Positions 24,859 to 35,010 of a stretch of DNA of 64,000 nucleotides are shown in pieces. The DNA comes from CAIVVT01 sp963838205. GTDB lineage: Bacteria; Acidobacteriota; Terriglobia; Bryobacterales; Bryobacteraceae. Each line of letters begins with the position of its first letter. Positions within the stretch are counted from its first letter, which is position 1. The stretch spans positions 186,001 to 250,000 of the forward strand of contig CAWIQF010000020.1 in NCBI GenBank assembly GCA_963838205.1, in the 5' to 3' direction. The notes beneath the pieces were generated by a model. It made no database searches, was not told where the DNA came from, and saw only the letters and a program-made list of their open reading frames with translations. Both the position numbers and the translations under genes were made by a program.

Positions 24859-25422
24859 ATGCGCAAGCTATGGCTATTGCTCGCTTTTGCCGGCCTGGCG
24901 ATGGCCGCGGAAGAAGGCGCCGGGAAGAAGCCGGAAGGCGATTTCCTGTTAGAGAAATGGGTGAATTTCGCCATTCTCGCCGGGGGCCTGGGCTACGTGG
25001 CGGTGAAGATGGGCGGCCCGGCATTCCGTGCCCGGAAACTGGAAATCACCGAAAGCCTGGAAGTGAGCCGGCGGCGGGCTGAAGCGGCCGCCGAGAGGGC
25101 CGCCGAGGTGGACCGGCGGATGGCCGGTTTGCAGGCCGACGTGGAAGCGTTGCGCGCCGAGGCGCTGGTTGCGATGGAGGCCGAAGGGCAGCGGATCGGG
25201 GCCGAGACAGCCCAGAAGATGGTCAAGCTCGGACAGGCCAACGAGCAGGAAATCGCCTCCGCGACGAAGGCTGCGCGGCAGGAAGTGAAAGCCGCGGCGG
25301 CGGTGCTGGCGTTGGATCTGGCGCGCCAGAAAGTGGTGGCGCGGATGGACGAGCCGACCCAGTCGGCGCTGGTGAGCCGGTTTGCGCGGGACCTGGACAG
25401 CCCGCAGAGGCTGAGTCAATAA
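24859..25422 (+). CDS. atpF: ATP synthase F0 subunit b
   Basis: A 187-residue stalk subunit. An N-terminal hydrophobic stretch MRKLWLLLAFAGLAMA looks like a signal peptide or first membrane helix. A second hydrophobic segment is near residues 33-52 (KWVNFAILAGGLGYVAV). The rest is a charged coiled coil. Such an N-terminal leader before the b membrane helix is common in acidobacterial and deltaproteobacterial b subunits. The ATG follows the b' stop by one base. It is co-transcribed with atpH. Confidence 0.85.
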   Translation: MRKLWLLLAFAGLAMAAEEGAGKKPEGDFLLEKWVNFAILAGGLGYVAVKMGGPAFRARKLEITESLEVSRRRAEAAAERAAEVDRRMAGLQADVEALRAEALVAMEAEGQRIGAETAQKMVKLGQANEQEIASATKAARQEVKAAAAVLALDLARQKVVARMDEPTQSALVSRFARDLDSPQRLSQ

Positions 25423-25437
25423 GGAGAGCCGCTGAAG

Positions 25438-25992
25438 ATGCCGCTCGCTGTCACCAACCAGTACGCCAAGGCGCTGCTCGCCGTGGTAAGCAAGCCGGGC
25501 TCGACGCTCGGGGCGGAACAGGCGCTGGAGCAACTGGGCGCGATCGAAGCGCTGATTCAGGGATGCCCGGAACTGCGGGTGGCGCTGCTTTCGCCCGCGA
25601 TCAGCGGGGCGCAGAAGAAGGCCGCGATCGAGCGGCTGAGCGGGATGCTGGGGCTGCATGCGCTGATGAAGAATTTCTGGGACGTGGTGATCAGCCATCG
25701 GCGGATTCCGCTGCTGGCGAGCATCCGGCAGGCGTTCCAGGTGCAACTCGACGAGCAACTCGGAATCGCGCGCGCGGAGGTGACCGCGGCGCGGGCGTTG
25801 AATCAGGAGCAGCAGACGACGCTGGAGGCGAAGCTGGCGGCTCGGATTGAGAAGAAAAGCCTGCGCTGCGCCTATACGGTGGACGAGGGGCTGCTGGGCG
25901 GTTTGACGGTGAGAATCGGTTCGCGGGTGCTGGACGGTTCGGTGCGGGGAGAGCTCGAGTCGCTGCGCCGGCGGCTGGTGGCCCAGGCCTGA
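25438..25992 (+). CDS. atpH: ATP synthase F1 subunit delta
   Basis: A 184-residue protein linking the F1 head to the peripheral stalk. The N-terminal helical domain has NQYAKALLAVV and a segment LRVALLSPAISGAQKKAAI. The C-terminal part includes VDEGLLGGLTVRIGSRVLDGSVRGEL, the most conserved stretch of the delta family (OSCP). GGAGAG lies before the ATG. It sits between atpF and atpA as in most operons. Confidence 0.93.
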   Translation: MPLAVTNQYAKALLAVVSKPGSTLGAEQALEQLGAIEALIQGCPELRVALLSPAISGAQKKAAIERLSGMLGLHALMKNFWDVVISHRRIPLLASIRQAFQVQLDEQLGIARAEVTAARALNQEQQTTLEAKLAARIEKKSLRCAYTVDEGLLGGLTVRIGSRVLDGSVRGELESLRRRLVAQA

Positions 25993-26050
25993 GGCGCGGG
26001 GTACGGCGAGGGTTGAAGGGAACGCAGGGGTTTAAGGAAGAAGAGAGGCT

Positions 26051-27580
26051 ATGGCCCAGATTCGTGCGGACGAGATAGCGAGTGTTCTGCGTGAGGAGAT
26101 TGAAGGCTTCGACCAGGCGATCCAGGTGGCCGAGACGGGCTACGTGGCCGCGGTGGGCGACGGAATTGCGCACATCCACGGCATCGACAAGGTGATGGCC
26201 GGGGAGCTGCTTGCGTTCCCGTACGGGATATCGGGCATCGCCCTGAACCTCGACGAGGATGAGGTGGGCGCGGTGATTCTGGGCGAGGCGGACGAGATCA
26301 AAGAGGGCGACGAAGTGCGCCGCACGGGGCGCATCATGTCGGTGCCGGTGGGCCCGAACCTGATCGGCCGCGTGGTGGACGCGCTGGGTCAGCCGATCGA
26401 CGGCAAGGGGCCAATCGACACCAAGGACTTCCTGCCGGTGGAGCGGATCGCGCCGGGCGTGATCGACCGCATGCCGGTGAAGGAGCCGCTGCAGACGGGC
26501 ATCAAGGCGATCGACGCGATGATCCCGATCGGGCGGGGCCAGCGCGAGTTGATCATCGGCGACCGTCAGACGGGCAAGACGGCGATCGCGCTGGACACCA
26601 TCATCAACCAGAAGGGCCAGGGCGTGATATGCATCTACGTGGCCATCGGGCAGAAACGCTCGACGGTGGCGCAGGTGGTGAAGACGCTGGCCGACCACGG
26701 CGCCATGGAGTATACGATCATTGTGGCGGCCACCGCGTCCGACCCGGCGCCGATGCAGTACATCGCGCCGTATGCGGGGTGCGCGATGGGCGAATACTTC
26801 CGCGACAACAAGGGCCACGCGCTGTGCATCTACGACGATCTTTCGAAGCACGCCGCGGCGTACCGCGAAATTTCACTACTGTTGCGGCGGCCGCCGGGGC
26901 GCGAAGCGTATCCGGGCGACGTGTTCTATCTGCACAGCCGGTTGCTGGAGCGGGCGTCGAAGCTGAACGACAAGCTGGGCGGTGGCTCGCTGACCGCGCT
27001 GCCGTTCATCGAAACGCAGGCGGGCGACGTCTCGGCCTACATCCCGACCAACGTGATTTCAATCACCGACGGGCAGATCTACCTGCAGGCCGACATGTTC
27101 AACTCGAACGTGCGTCCGGCGGTGGACGTCGGCCTGTCGGTGAGCCGCGTGGGCGGCAACGCGCAGGTGAAAGCGATGCGGCAGGTGGCCGGGTCGCTGA
27201 GGCTGGATCTGGCGCAGTACCGCGCGCTGGCGGCTTTCGCGCAGTTCGGCTCGGACCTGGACAAAGCCTCGCAGGCGCAGATCAACCGTGGCCGCCGGCT
27301 GGTGGAGATTCTGAAGCAGGGCCAATACCAGCCGCTGCCGGTGGAAAAGCAGGTGATGATCATTTACGCCGGCACGAACGGGCATCTGGACGACCTGCCG
27401 GTGGAGCTGTGCCGCCCATTTGAAGGCGAACTGTACCGCTTCCTCGACAACGCGCACCAGGACGTGCTGACGGAGATCCGCGAAAAGAAGGTGCTGAGCG
27501 ACGAGCTGAAGGTGAAGCTCGAGGCGCTGATGACGGAGTTCAAGAAGCAGTTCGCCGCCGCGCACCCGGTGACGAAGTAA
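26051..27580 (+). CDS. atpA: ATP synthase F1 subunit alpha
   Basis: A 509-residue non-catalytic nucleotide-binding subunit of F1. The Walker A motif is GDRQTGKTAIA (near residue 170), followed by YVAIGQKRSTVAQ and ALCIYDDLSKHAAAYRE. ISLLLRRPPGREAYPGDVFYLHSRLLERA and the arginine-finger region SVSRVGGNAQ are also conserved. The length is normal. It follows atpH by 58 bp. Confidence 0.98.
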   Translation: MAQIRADEIASVLREEIEGFDQAIQVAETGYVAAVGDGIAHIHGIDKVMAGELLAFPYGISGIALNLDEDEVGAVILGEADEIKEGDEVRRTGRIMSVPVGPNLIGRVVDALGQPIDGKGPIDTKDFLPVERIAPGVIDRMPVKEPLQTGIKAIDAMIPIGRGQRELIIGDRQTGKTAIALDTIINQKGQGVICIYVAIGQKRSTVAQVVKTLADHGAMEYTIIVAATASDPAPMQYIAPYAGCAMGEYFRDNKGHALCIYDDLSKHAAAYREISLLLRRPPGREAYPGDVFYLHSRLLERASKLNDKLGGGSLTALPFIETQAGDVSAYIPTNVISITDGQIYLQADMFNSNVRPAVDVGLSVSRVGGNAQVKAMRQVAGSLRLDLAQYRALAAFAQFGSDLDKASQAQINRGRRLVEILKQGQYQPLPVEKQVMIIYAGTNGHLDDLPVELCRPFEGELYRFLDNAHQDVLTEIREKKVLSDELKVKLEALMTEFKKQFAAAHPVTK

Positions 27581-27632
27581 GAAGCGAGATGCCGCGAAGT
27601 TCCATGTCGGGCAACACAGCGAGCGAGGCGTC

Positions 27633-28499
27633 ATGCCCAGTCTGATCGATCTACGACGGCGTGTGCGCTCGATTCGCAACACGCAACAGATCACGAAGGC
27701 GATGAAGATGGTCTCCGCGGCGCGGCTGCGGCGGGCCCAGGACCGGGTGATCAATGCGCGGCCGTATGCGCGGATTTTCAATGCAATGCTGGCCGACGTT
27801 TCAGCGGCGGCGGCGAGCGATGAGCGCGTGGCGGAGAATCCGCTGCTGGCGGCGCGCGAAGAGAAGCGCATCCAGTTGATCCTGATCACGGCCGACCGCG
27901 GGCTGGCCGGTGCGTATAACGCCAACCTGATCCGCGCGGCGCAGCAGTTCATCACGGACCACGCCGGCCAGCAGGTGGAGCTGGAGCTGATCGGGCGCAA
28001 GGGGCGCGATTTTTTCACGCGACGCGAAGCGCGCATCAGCGGCGAGCTGACGGGCGTTAGCCAGACGGCGTCGCTCAAAGAGGCGCAGGCGCTGGCGGAT
28101 GAGTCGATGCGTCGATTCGCGGCGGCGGAAATCGACTCGGTGTACCTGCTCTACAACGAGTTCAAGAGCGTGCTGACGCAGAGGGTGACGCTGAAGAAGG
28201 TGCTGCCGCTGACGGTTTCGCGCGGGGACCAGGCGCCGCCGGACTACATTTACGAGCAGCCGCCGGCGGAGTTTTTGAGTCATCTGCTGCCGCGCTATGT
28301 GGTGTTGCAGATTCTGGAGGCGTTTCTGGAGCATGCGGCCGCCGAACATGCCGCGCGCATGACGGCGATGGACGCGGCCACCAACAACGCCAACGATGTG
28401 ATGAACAAGCTGACCCTGTATATCAACCGCGTGCGCCAGGCGAGCATTACGCGGGAGATCATCGAGGTGGTCAGCGGCGCCGCGGGGGCCGCGGAGTAG
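27633..28499 (+). CDS. atpG: ATP synthase F1 subunit gamma
   Basis: A 288-residue central rotor shaft. The N-terminal helix MPSLIDLRRRVRSIRNTQQ and the following TKAMKMVSAARLRRAQ are hallmark gamma sequences. The segment LITADRGLAGAYNANL and the C-terminal helix MTAMDAATNNANDVMNKL complete the family signature. It lies between atpA and atpD. Confidence 0.97.
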   Translation: MPSLIDLRRRVRSIRNTQQITKAMKMVSAARLRRAQDRVINARPYARIFNAMLADVSAAAASDERVAENPLLAAREEKRIQLILITADRGLAGAYNANLIRAAQQFITDHAGQQVELELIGRKGRDFFTRREARISGELTGVSQTASLKEAQALADESMRRFAAAEIDSVYLLYNEFKSVLTQRVTLKKVLPLTVSRGDQAPPDYIYEQPPAEFLSHLLPRYVVLQILEAFLEHAAAEHAARMTAMDAATNNANDVMNKLTLYINRVRQASITREIIEVVSGAAGAAE

Positions 28500-28547
28500 C
28501 CGCGCGCGCGATCGATAGAAGGCACAAAGGTCGAAGGAACCAACCTA

Positions 28548-30020
<1,473 letters not shown>

Positions 30021-30022
30021 TC

Positions 30023-30438
30023 ATGGCCGGGACCCTCTTGCTCGAGGTGGCGACGCCCGAGCGGCTGATGCTGAAGGAAAACGTAAGCGAAGTGGAAGTG
30101 CCCGGCGCGGAGGGCGAGATGGGCATTCTTCCCGAACACGCAGCGCTGCTTTCCGAGTTGGGCGCCGGGCCGCTGCGCTACACGCCCGAGGGGGGCGCCC
30201 ACGCTACCTCTTTATCAGCGGCGGCTGGGTGGAAGTGAATGCGAATGCCGTGCGCGTGCTGGCCAACACGGCCGAGCACGGCGACGACATCGACATCCAG
30301 CGCGCGCAGGACGCTTTGCAGCGCGCCAATCAGCGACTGCTCAACCCCACCGGCGACGTCGATATCGCCCGCGCTTTGAACGCCCTGAAGCGCGCCCAGG
30401 CGCGGCTGGAAGCGTCGAAGCTGGCCAGCGGCAAGTAA
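30023..30438 (+). pseudogene. atpC: ATP synthase F1 subunit epsilon, split by a one-base frameshift
   Basis: The first part (from ATG 30023) has the epsilon beta-sandwich start LLLEVATPERLML, GAEGEMGILPEHAALLSEL, but leaves the frame after PEGG. The correct continuation, in another frame, reads RPRYLFISGGWVEV and then NAVRVLANTAEHGDDID, followed by the C-terminal helices ending SKLASGK at 30438. Adding one G to the G6 run at 30190-30195 would join the frames and give a 138-residue epsilon of normal length. Since the subunit regulates and stabilises F1, the defect is more likely a base-call or assembly error, or a slippage-prone site, than a real loss. Confidence 0.85.
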
Positions 30439-30499
30439 GGGAAAAGAAGCGCTGCAACAACCCCTCTCGCGAGCGTTCCTGTGCGAGAATAAAGAGGAT

Positions 30500-30577
30500 C
30501 GGGCCGTGGCGCAGCCTGGCTAGCGCGCTTGCTTGGGGTGCAAGAGGTCCGGGGTTCAAATCCCCGCGGCCCGACCA
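30500..30577 (+). tRNA. tRNA-Pro (anticodon GGG)
   Basis: A full cloverleaf: acceptor CGGGCCG pairs with CGGCCCG, the D stem is GCGC/GCGC, the anticodon arm is CTTGC-TTGGGGT-GCAAG with anticodon GGG, and the T arm is CGGGG-TTCAAAT-CCCCG. The 3' CCA is encoded (30575-30577). Its 3' end abuts an integrase pseudogene, so it is the likely integration target of a former element. Confidence 0.95.
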
Positions 30578-30621
30578 TTATTTTCAATGACATACGCCCC
30601 TAGGATTCCTCTTCCCTAGTG

Positions 30622-31554
30622 TCATTTAGTATCACAATCGGCCTCCTTCTCCGAGGTCGCCCCTTTCCCGACCAATCTCGTGGCGATGTTTTCGATGGCT
30701 GCCCGGCGACGCTCCAGGTCTGAATGGGCGTAGTGCAATGTCATCCCGACATCCGAGTGGCCCATCTGTGCCTGGCGGTCAGACAGAGCCATTCCGATCT
30801 GCTCTCCAAAGGTTGAATGGCTGTGACGGAAAACATGCCACGATAGCCACGGCATTTTGAGCTTCTCGCCGGCGGGCTTCAGGACCCGGCGGGTCAGGTT
30901 ACGTTCCACCAGCGGTGCTCCATTCTTCGATACGAAGACCAGATCCTCAGGCCCGTTGAACTCGCTCCGCAGCTAAAGCCCCAGGAGCACTCCAACCAGG
31001 CTGGCGCTCAGCGGGACATTGCGTCGGCGGGCTTTCGATTTCGGCGAACCGAAGTGTCCGCGGTAGTAGTTCTGCCGCACAGCCAGGGTGTATGGGTGAA
31101 GAAGCTCAGTATCAATTACCACCGGCTCCCCGGTCAGGTTGAGCCACTTCCAGCGCAGGCCCAGAAGCTCGGCAACGTTCAGACTACAAGTCATCGACAC
31201 CAGGGCCATCTCCGCTACTGGTGATGGCGGTTCCAGTAGCAATGCCTTGCCTTGTTCAAACGTGAGGGCGAGTGCCTCCTTGCGCTCCATCTCCGGCAAT
31301 CGCACGCCTCGCGCCGGATTCTCCCCAACAAAGGCACTCCGCCATTTCGCGCAGTTAAAGACGGCGCTGATCACATTCCAGATGTGAAGCGCCGTCTGCA
31401 CGGAGTAGCCGGCTTCGAGCTTCAGCCTGACCAATCGCTGGACATCTTCACTTTGGATGTTGCGGAGTCGTCCAACCCCCTGAACAGCACACTCTCTGCT
31501 CCTCCGAATCGCATGCAGGGGAGCAGGGCCAGGCGGCTTTCCACCCGGCGTCAA
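30622..31554 (-). pseudogene. Tyrosine recombinase (integrase), interrupted by an amber stop
   Basis: One reading frame, broken only by a TAG at 30973-30975, covers both parts. The upstream part has a core-binding region (VQRLVRLKLEAGYSVQTAL) and the start of the catalytic domain (LTFEQGKALLLE, then MTCSLNVAELLGLRWKWLNL); the usual catalytic Arg position reads L-R in GLRWK. The downstream part holds the other catalytic motifs: HVFRHSHSTFGEQ and, as the usual G-H-x8-Y motif, MGHSDVGMTLHYAHSD with the nucleophilic tyrosine. The N-terminal arm domain is missing. It lies 45 bp from the tRNA-Pro 3' end, oriented toward it, as phage-type integrases do. The element it once mobilised probably extends to the right. 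Confidence 0.85.
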
Positions 31555-31659
31555 GAGTAGGTAGTCGCGGGCGACGAAGGAGTGGGGATGGAACAGAACA
31601 AGGGGGCCGGAGGTCAGTCAGAACCCCCAGTTTTTCTGTGTAATTATGATAACTACCCC

Positions 31660-33807
31660 ATGCAAAGGCGTAGTTTCCTTTCTCTTGCCGCTGTGCCCGG
31701 CGTTCTGGCACCTGGCGTTTCTGGTGCAAGTGTGGCTCACCAGCTACACGAAGTGTGCCCCGCCATCTGGCGGTTCACGCTCGGCACGCCCGAGGGGATC
31801 ACGCCGGTTTCCACCCGCCAGCATGCGCCTGCCACGGACGCCATCGCCAAGCTGGCCACTGTGGCCGCGTGCCCGGTGAGCCCGGAGGGCAGCGCATCGC
31901 ATCGCGGCTACCAGGTGCGATTGCCGCTGGAGGCGGGCGAAATCGTCTACGGGCTGGGGCTGCAATTGCAGTCGTTCATGCAGCGGGGTTTGAAGAAGAA
32001 ACTGAGGGTGAACGCCGATCCGCGCATCGATTCCGGCGACTCCCACGCGCCGGTGCCGTTTTACGTCACCACGCGCGGGTATGGCGTGCTGATCGACTCA
32101 GCACGCTACATCACCATCTATTGCGGCAGCACACGGCATGTCGGCGAGCCCGCATCCAGCGCCGGTTCCGCCAATCCTTCCGTGCCGGCGGGCGACCTTC
32201 TGCCGGCCGCGTATCGCGACCGGGGCATGGGCGAGAAAGGCGAAGTGCTGGTGGAAATCCCTGAGGCCGGCGGGGTCGATGTATACGTCTTCGGCGGTCC
32301 GTCTCTGCGCGAGGCCGTGCAGCGCTACAACCTTTTCTCCGGCGGCGGAGTGGTGCCGCCGCGCTGGGGTCTGGGCATTTGGTACCGCTGCGACGGGCGT
32401 TTCAATCAGCAGGAAGTTCTCAAAATGGGTGCGGATTTGCGCGCCCGTCACATCCCGTGTGACGTGCTGGGGCTCGAGCCCGGCTGGCAGACTCACGCCT
32501 ACTCCTGCAGTTTCGTGTGGAGCGACAAGTTTCCGAACCCTGGCGAGATGGTTCGAAAGTTGGGTGAGCAGCAATACAAAGTGAACCTGTGGGAACACGC
32601 CTTCACGCATCCCTCCTCTCCGCTCTATCCTCAGCTCAAAAGTCATAGCGGCAATTTCGCCGTCTGGGGCGGCCTCGCGCCAGATTTTCTTCAGCCTGAG
32701 GCGCGCCAGGCCTTCGCCGATTTCCATGACCGCGAGCACGTGGCCCTGGGCGTCTGCGGCTACAAGCTCGACGAATGCGACAACTCGGATTTTACGGGCA
32801 GTTGGTCGTTTCCCGAGTTGAGCAAATTTCCTTCGGGCGCCGACGGGGAACAGATGCACAGCCTATTCGGGCTGCGCTACGCCGACGCGATCGACAGCGT
32901 TTACGAGCGCCGTGGGGTGCGCACGTACGGGCTGATCCGGTCGGCTCACGCGCTGGCCGCGCCGTACCCCTACGTGCTTTATAGCGATCTCTACGATCAC
33001 GCCGAGTTCGTCAAGGGCGTCGCCAAGATCGGCTTCTGCGGTTTGCTATGGACGCCCGAGGTCCGCGACGCCAAGACGAGCCACGAACTGATCCGGCGTC
33101 TGCAAAGCGTCGTTCTGTCGCCGATGGCGCTGATCAACGCCTGGTATATCCGGAATCCGCCATGGATGCAGGTCAATGCCGGGGCTAACAACGCCGGCCA
33201 GTTCGATCCAGACTGGGAGCAGATCGAGGCGCAGTGCCGCGAAGTGATGGAATTGCGGATGAAGCTGGTGCCCTATCTGCAATCGGCTTTCGTGCGCTAC
33301 CAGCGCGAAGGAGTTCCACCCTTCCGCGCGCTGGTGATGGACTATCCGGACGATGCACGGACCTGGGACGTGGACGACCAGTACATGATCGGCGAGAGCC
33401 TGCTGGCGGCGCCGGTGGTGGGCGATGCGCTGGAGCGCGAAGTGTATCTGCCGGCCGGCCAGTGGCACGATTTCTGGACCGGGGAGAGTTACGCCGGCAA
33501 GCAGAGGGTGAAAGTCGCGGCGCCGCTCGACCGAATCCCGATTTTTGTGAAAAGTGGCACTCTGCTGCCGCTGGCGCAGCCTAACCTGCACACCGCGGAC
33601 CCGGCGAGCTATCGGCTCAGCGCTCACATCTTCGGATCGGCACCGGCAACGGCGGTGGTGTTTGAAGACGATGGCAAGAGACCTGCGAGACTGATCGAAG
33701 TGCGCCTGGAGTGGAGCGCCGGGAGCAAATCCGGCTCGGTCCATCGCGCGGGACCAGCACAACAGCCGCAGTACGACGTCGTCGAGTGGAAGCAGAGGGC
33801 GACGTAG
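31660..33807 (+). CDS. Glycoside hydrolase family 31 protein (alpha-glycosidase)
   Basis: A 715-residue exported enzyme. ATG 31660 is chosen because a Tat-like signal (MQRRSFLSLAAVPG) begins there; an upstream GTG/ATG at 31582 adds unlikely sequence. GH31 features are FYVTTRGYGVLIDSA, a (beta/alpha)8 barrel beginning near PPRWGLGIWYR, the nucleophile region GYKLDECDNSDF (near residue 370), and a C-terminal beta domain with LLAAPVVGDALEREVYLPAGQWHDFWTG. GH31 enzymes remove terminal alpha-linked sugars (glucose, xylose, galactose). The exact substrate is unknown. It appears intact, unlike several neighbours. Confidence 0.85.
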   Translation: MQRRSFLSLAAVPGVLAPGVSGASVAHQLHEVCPAIWRFTLGTPEGITPVSTRQHAPATDAIAKLATVAACPVSPEGSASHRGYQVRLPLEAGEIVYGLGLQLQSFMQRGLKKKLRVNADPRIDSGDSHAPVPFYVTTRGYGVLIDSARYITIYCGSTRHVGEPASSAGSANPSVPAGDLLPAAYRDRGMGEKGEVLVEIPEAGGVDVYVFGGPSLREAVQRYNLFSGGGVVPPRWGLGIWYRCDGRFNQQEVLKMGADLRARHIPCDVLGLEPGWQTHAYSCSFVWSDKFPNPGEMVRKLGEQQYKVNLWEHAFTHPSSPLYPQLKSHSGNFAVWGGLAPDFLQPEARQAFADFHDREHVALGVCGYKLDECDNSDFTGSWSFPELSKFPSGADGEQMHSLFGLRYADAIDSVYERRGVRTYGLIRSAHALAAPYPYVLYSDLYDHAEFVKGVAKIGFCGLLWTPEVRDAKTSHELIRRLQSVVLSPMALINAWYIRNPPWMQVNAGANNAGQFDPDWEQIEAQCREVMELRMKLVPYLQSAFVRYQREGVPPFRALVMDYPDDARTWDVDDQYMIGESLLAAPVVGDALEREVYLPAGQWHDFWTGESYAGKQRVKVAAPLDRIPIFVKSGTLLPLAQPNLHTADPASYRLSAHIFGSAPATAVVFEDDGKRPARLIEVRLEWSAGSKSGSVHRAGPAQQPQYDVVEWKQRAT

Positions 33808-34190
33808 CTGAGGCGGGCACGTCCACGGGATGACTTGCGGCGTGAGCGTCAAAGTGGAGAAGACCACTCTGAGGGCCGCTGGTCCGAGAAGGCGACCAGC
33901 CGTTCGGGGCCCGGATGGTGCGTCAATGTTTGGTGACGCACCACCCCGTTCACACCCACGAGCCCGTCAAAGGCCCGTCGTTAGCGGGTTTTGGCCGATC
34001 ATGCATTAGTCTGTCCGCGCGGACGACCACTTCTGCCGATCACAGCTTACGCGGCCATGTGGGTTGTTTCCGGAGGGCCGACGACTTAGACGCAACTGCT
34101 CTTGACACCGCCTCTAGAAGCCGCCGGATGTCTTCCAGACCGCCAGTGCGCAGGCGGTGTTCTGAAAAACGACCTCGGCCCCATCAGGTT
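33808..34190. other. Intergenic region with one long hairpin
   Basis: No gene recognised. A 10-bp perfect stem TGGTGCGTCA (33916-33925) and TGACGCACCA (33934-33943) with an 8-base loop lies about 110 bp past the GH31 stop; it lacks a T run. Confidence 0.5.
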
Positions 34191-34604
34191 TCAGCGAGCT
34201 CTCTTCAACTCCACCCGGATGGCTCTCAGGGGTTTGCTTTTCTCCAGGTTCTCCATCTGATGCGGAGGGCCGACGGGCAGAAAGATGACTTCCCCATTGT
34301 CTTTTTGGCCACGATCCACCGCAGGCACGCCCGGCGAGTATTCCTTCATATGGGCAGCGGAGACGTAGTACAGGACACTCGGATAGCGGTGGGCATGGAG
34401 CGGTTCGCGAACGCCGGGCGGAACGGTCACTTCCAACACCCTCACCTCATCGTTCTCGAAGAGAACCTTGTGATGTTGTGGCGCCGCGGCGAGAGCGTCG
34501 TTCTCGGGTGTCCACCACTTATCGAAGTTACTTGTACCCTGTCCCAGCAGGAAAGCTGCGCCAAGCGCGCCGAGCAGTAGTGCAGCCTTCACGAACCGTT
34601 CCAT
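34191..34604 (-). CDS. Small exported cupin-like protein
   Basis: A 137-residue protein from ATG 34604, where a signal peptide starts (MERFVKAALLLGALGAAFLLGQ). An in-frame start at 34649 would precede the signal with 15 unlikely residues. The body resembles secreted cupin-fold proteins: VLFENDEVRVLEVTVPPG, LHAHRYPSVLYYVS with two histidines that could bind metal, and GPPHQMENLEKSKPLRAI. Function is unknown; such proteins occur widely in acidobacteria. It is convergent with GH31 and divergent from the resolvase fragment. Confidence 0.7.
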   Translation of the reverse strand: MERFVKAALLLGALGAAFLLGQGTSNFDKWWTPENDALAAAPQHHKVLFENDEVRVLEVTVPPGVREPLHAHRYPSVLYYVSAAHMKEYSPGVPAVDRGQKDNGEVIFLPVGPPHQMENLEKSKPLRAIRVELKRAR

Positions 34605-34742
34605 ACTCTCTTTCTCCAAAAGACGTTCATTCAGATTAGCGCAAAGCACCCAGCGGGAGAATGCATCCGGCGCGTCTTTGACTTTTCACGCTCCGACATC
34701 CATTTGACACCGTCCCAACCGGTACGCTTTTTATTATTGTGA

Positions 34743-35003
34743 ATGAAAGCAATCGGATACGTTCGTGTCAGTACCCCTGGACAAGCCGAGAAGGGCATCA
34801 GCCTGGCCGCGCAGCAGAGCCGGATTCGGGCCATGGCCACGCTCCAGGAGGCGGAACTCGTCGAGGTCATCGTCAACGCCGGGAAGAGCGGGAAGAACCT
34901 GGACAGGCCCGGCATGCAGCGGCTCTTGGCCCTACACCACTTGAACCGTGAGCGCCGAAAGACCCAGATCTGCCTGGACCAAACCGTATCGCCGGTAGGA
35001 TGA
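34743..35003 (+). pseudogene. Serine recombinase (resolvase) N-terminal fragment
   Basis: The first about 60 residues match the resolvase/invertase catalytic domain: MKAIGYVRVSTPGQAEKGIS with the nucleophile serine in RVST, then the segment SGKNLDRPGMQRLL. The sequence then diverges into an unrelated tail and stops at residue 86. Full-length members run from 180 to 550 residues, so this is a truncated remnant. It supports past mobile-element activity in this region. Confidence 0.8.
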
Positions 35004-35010
35004 GGAGGGC

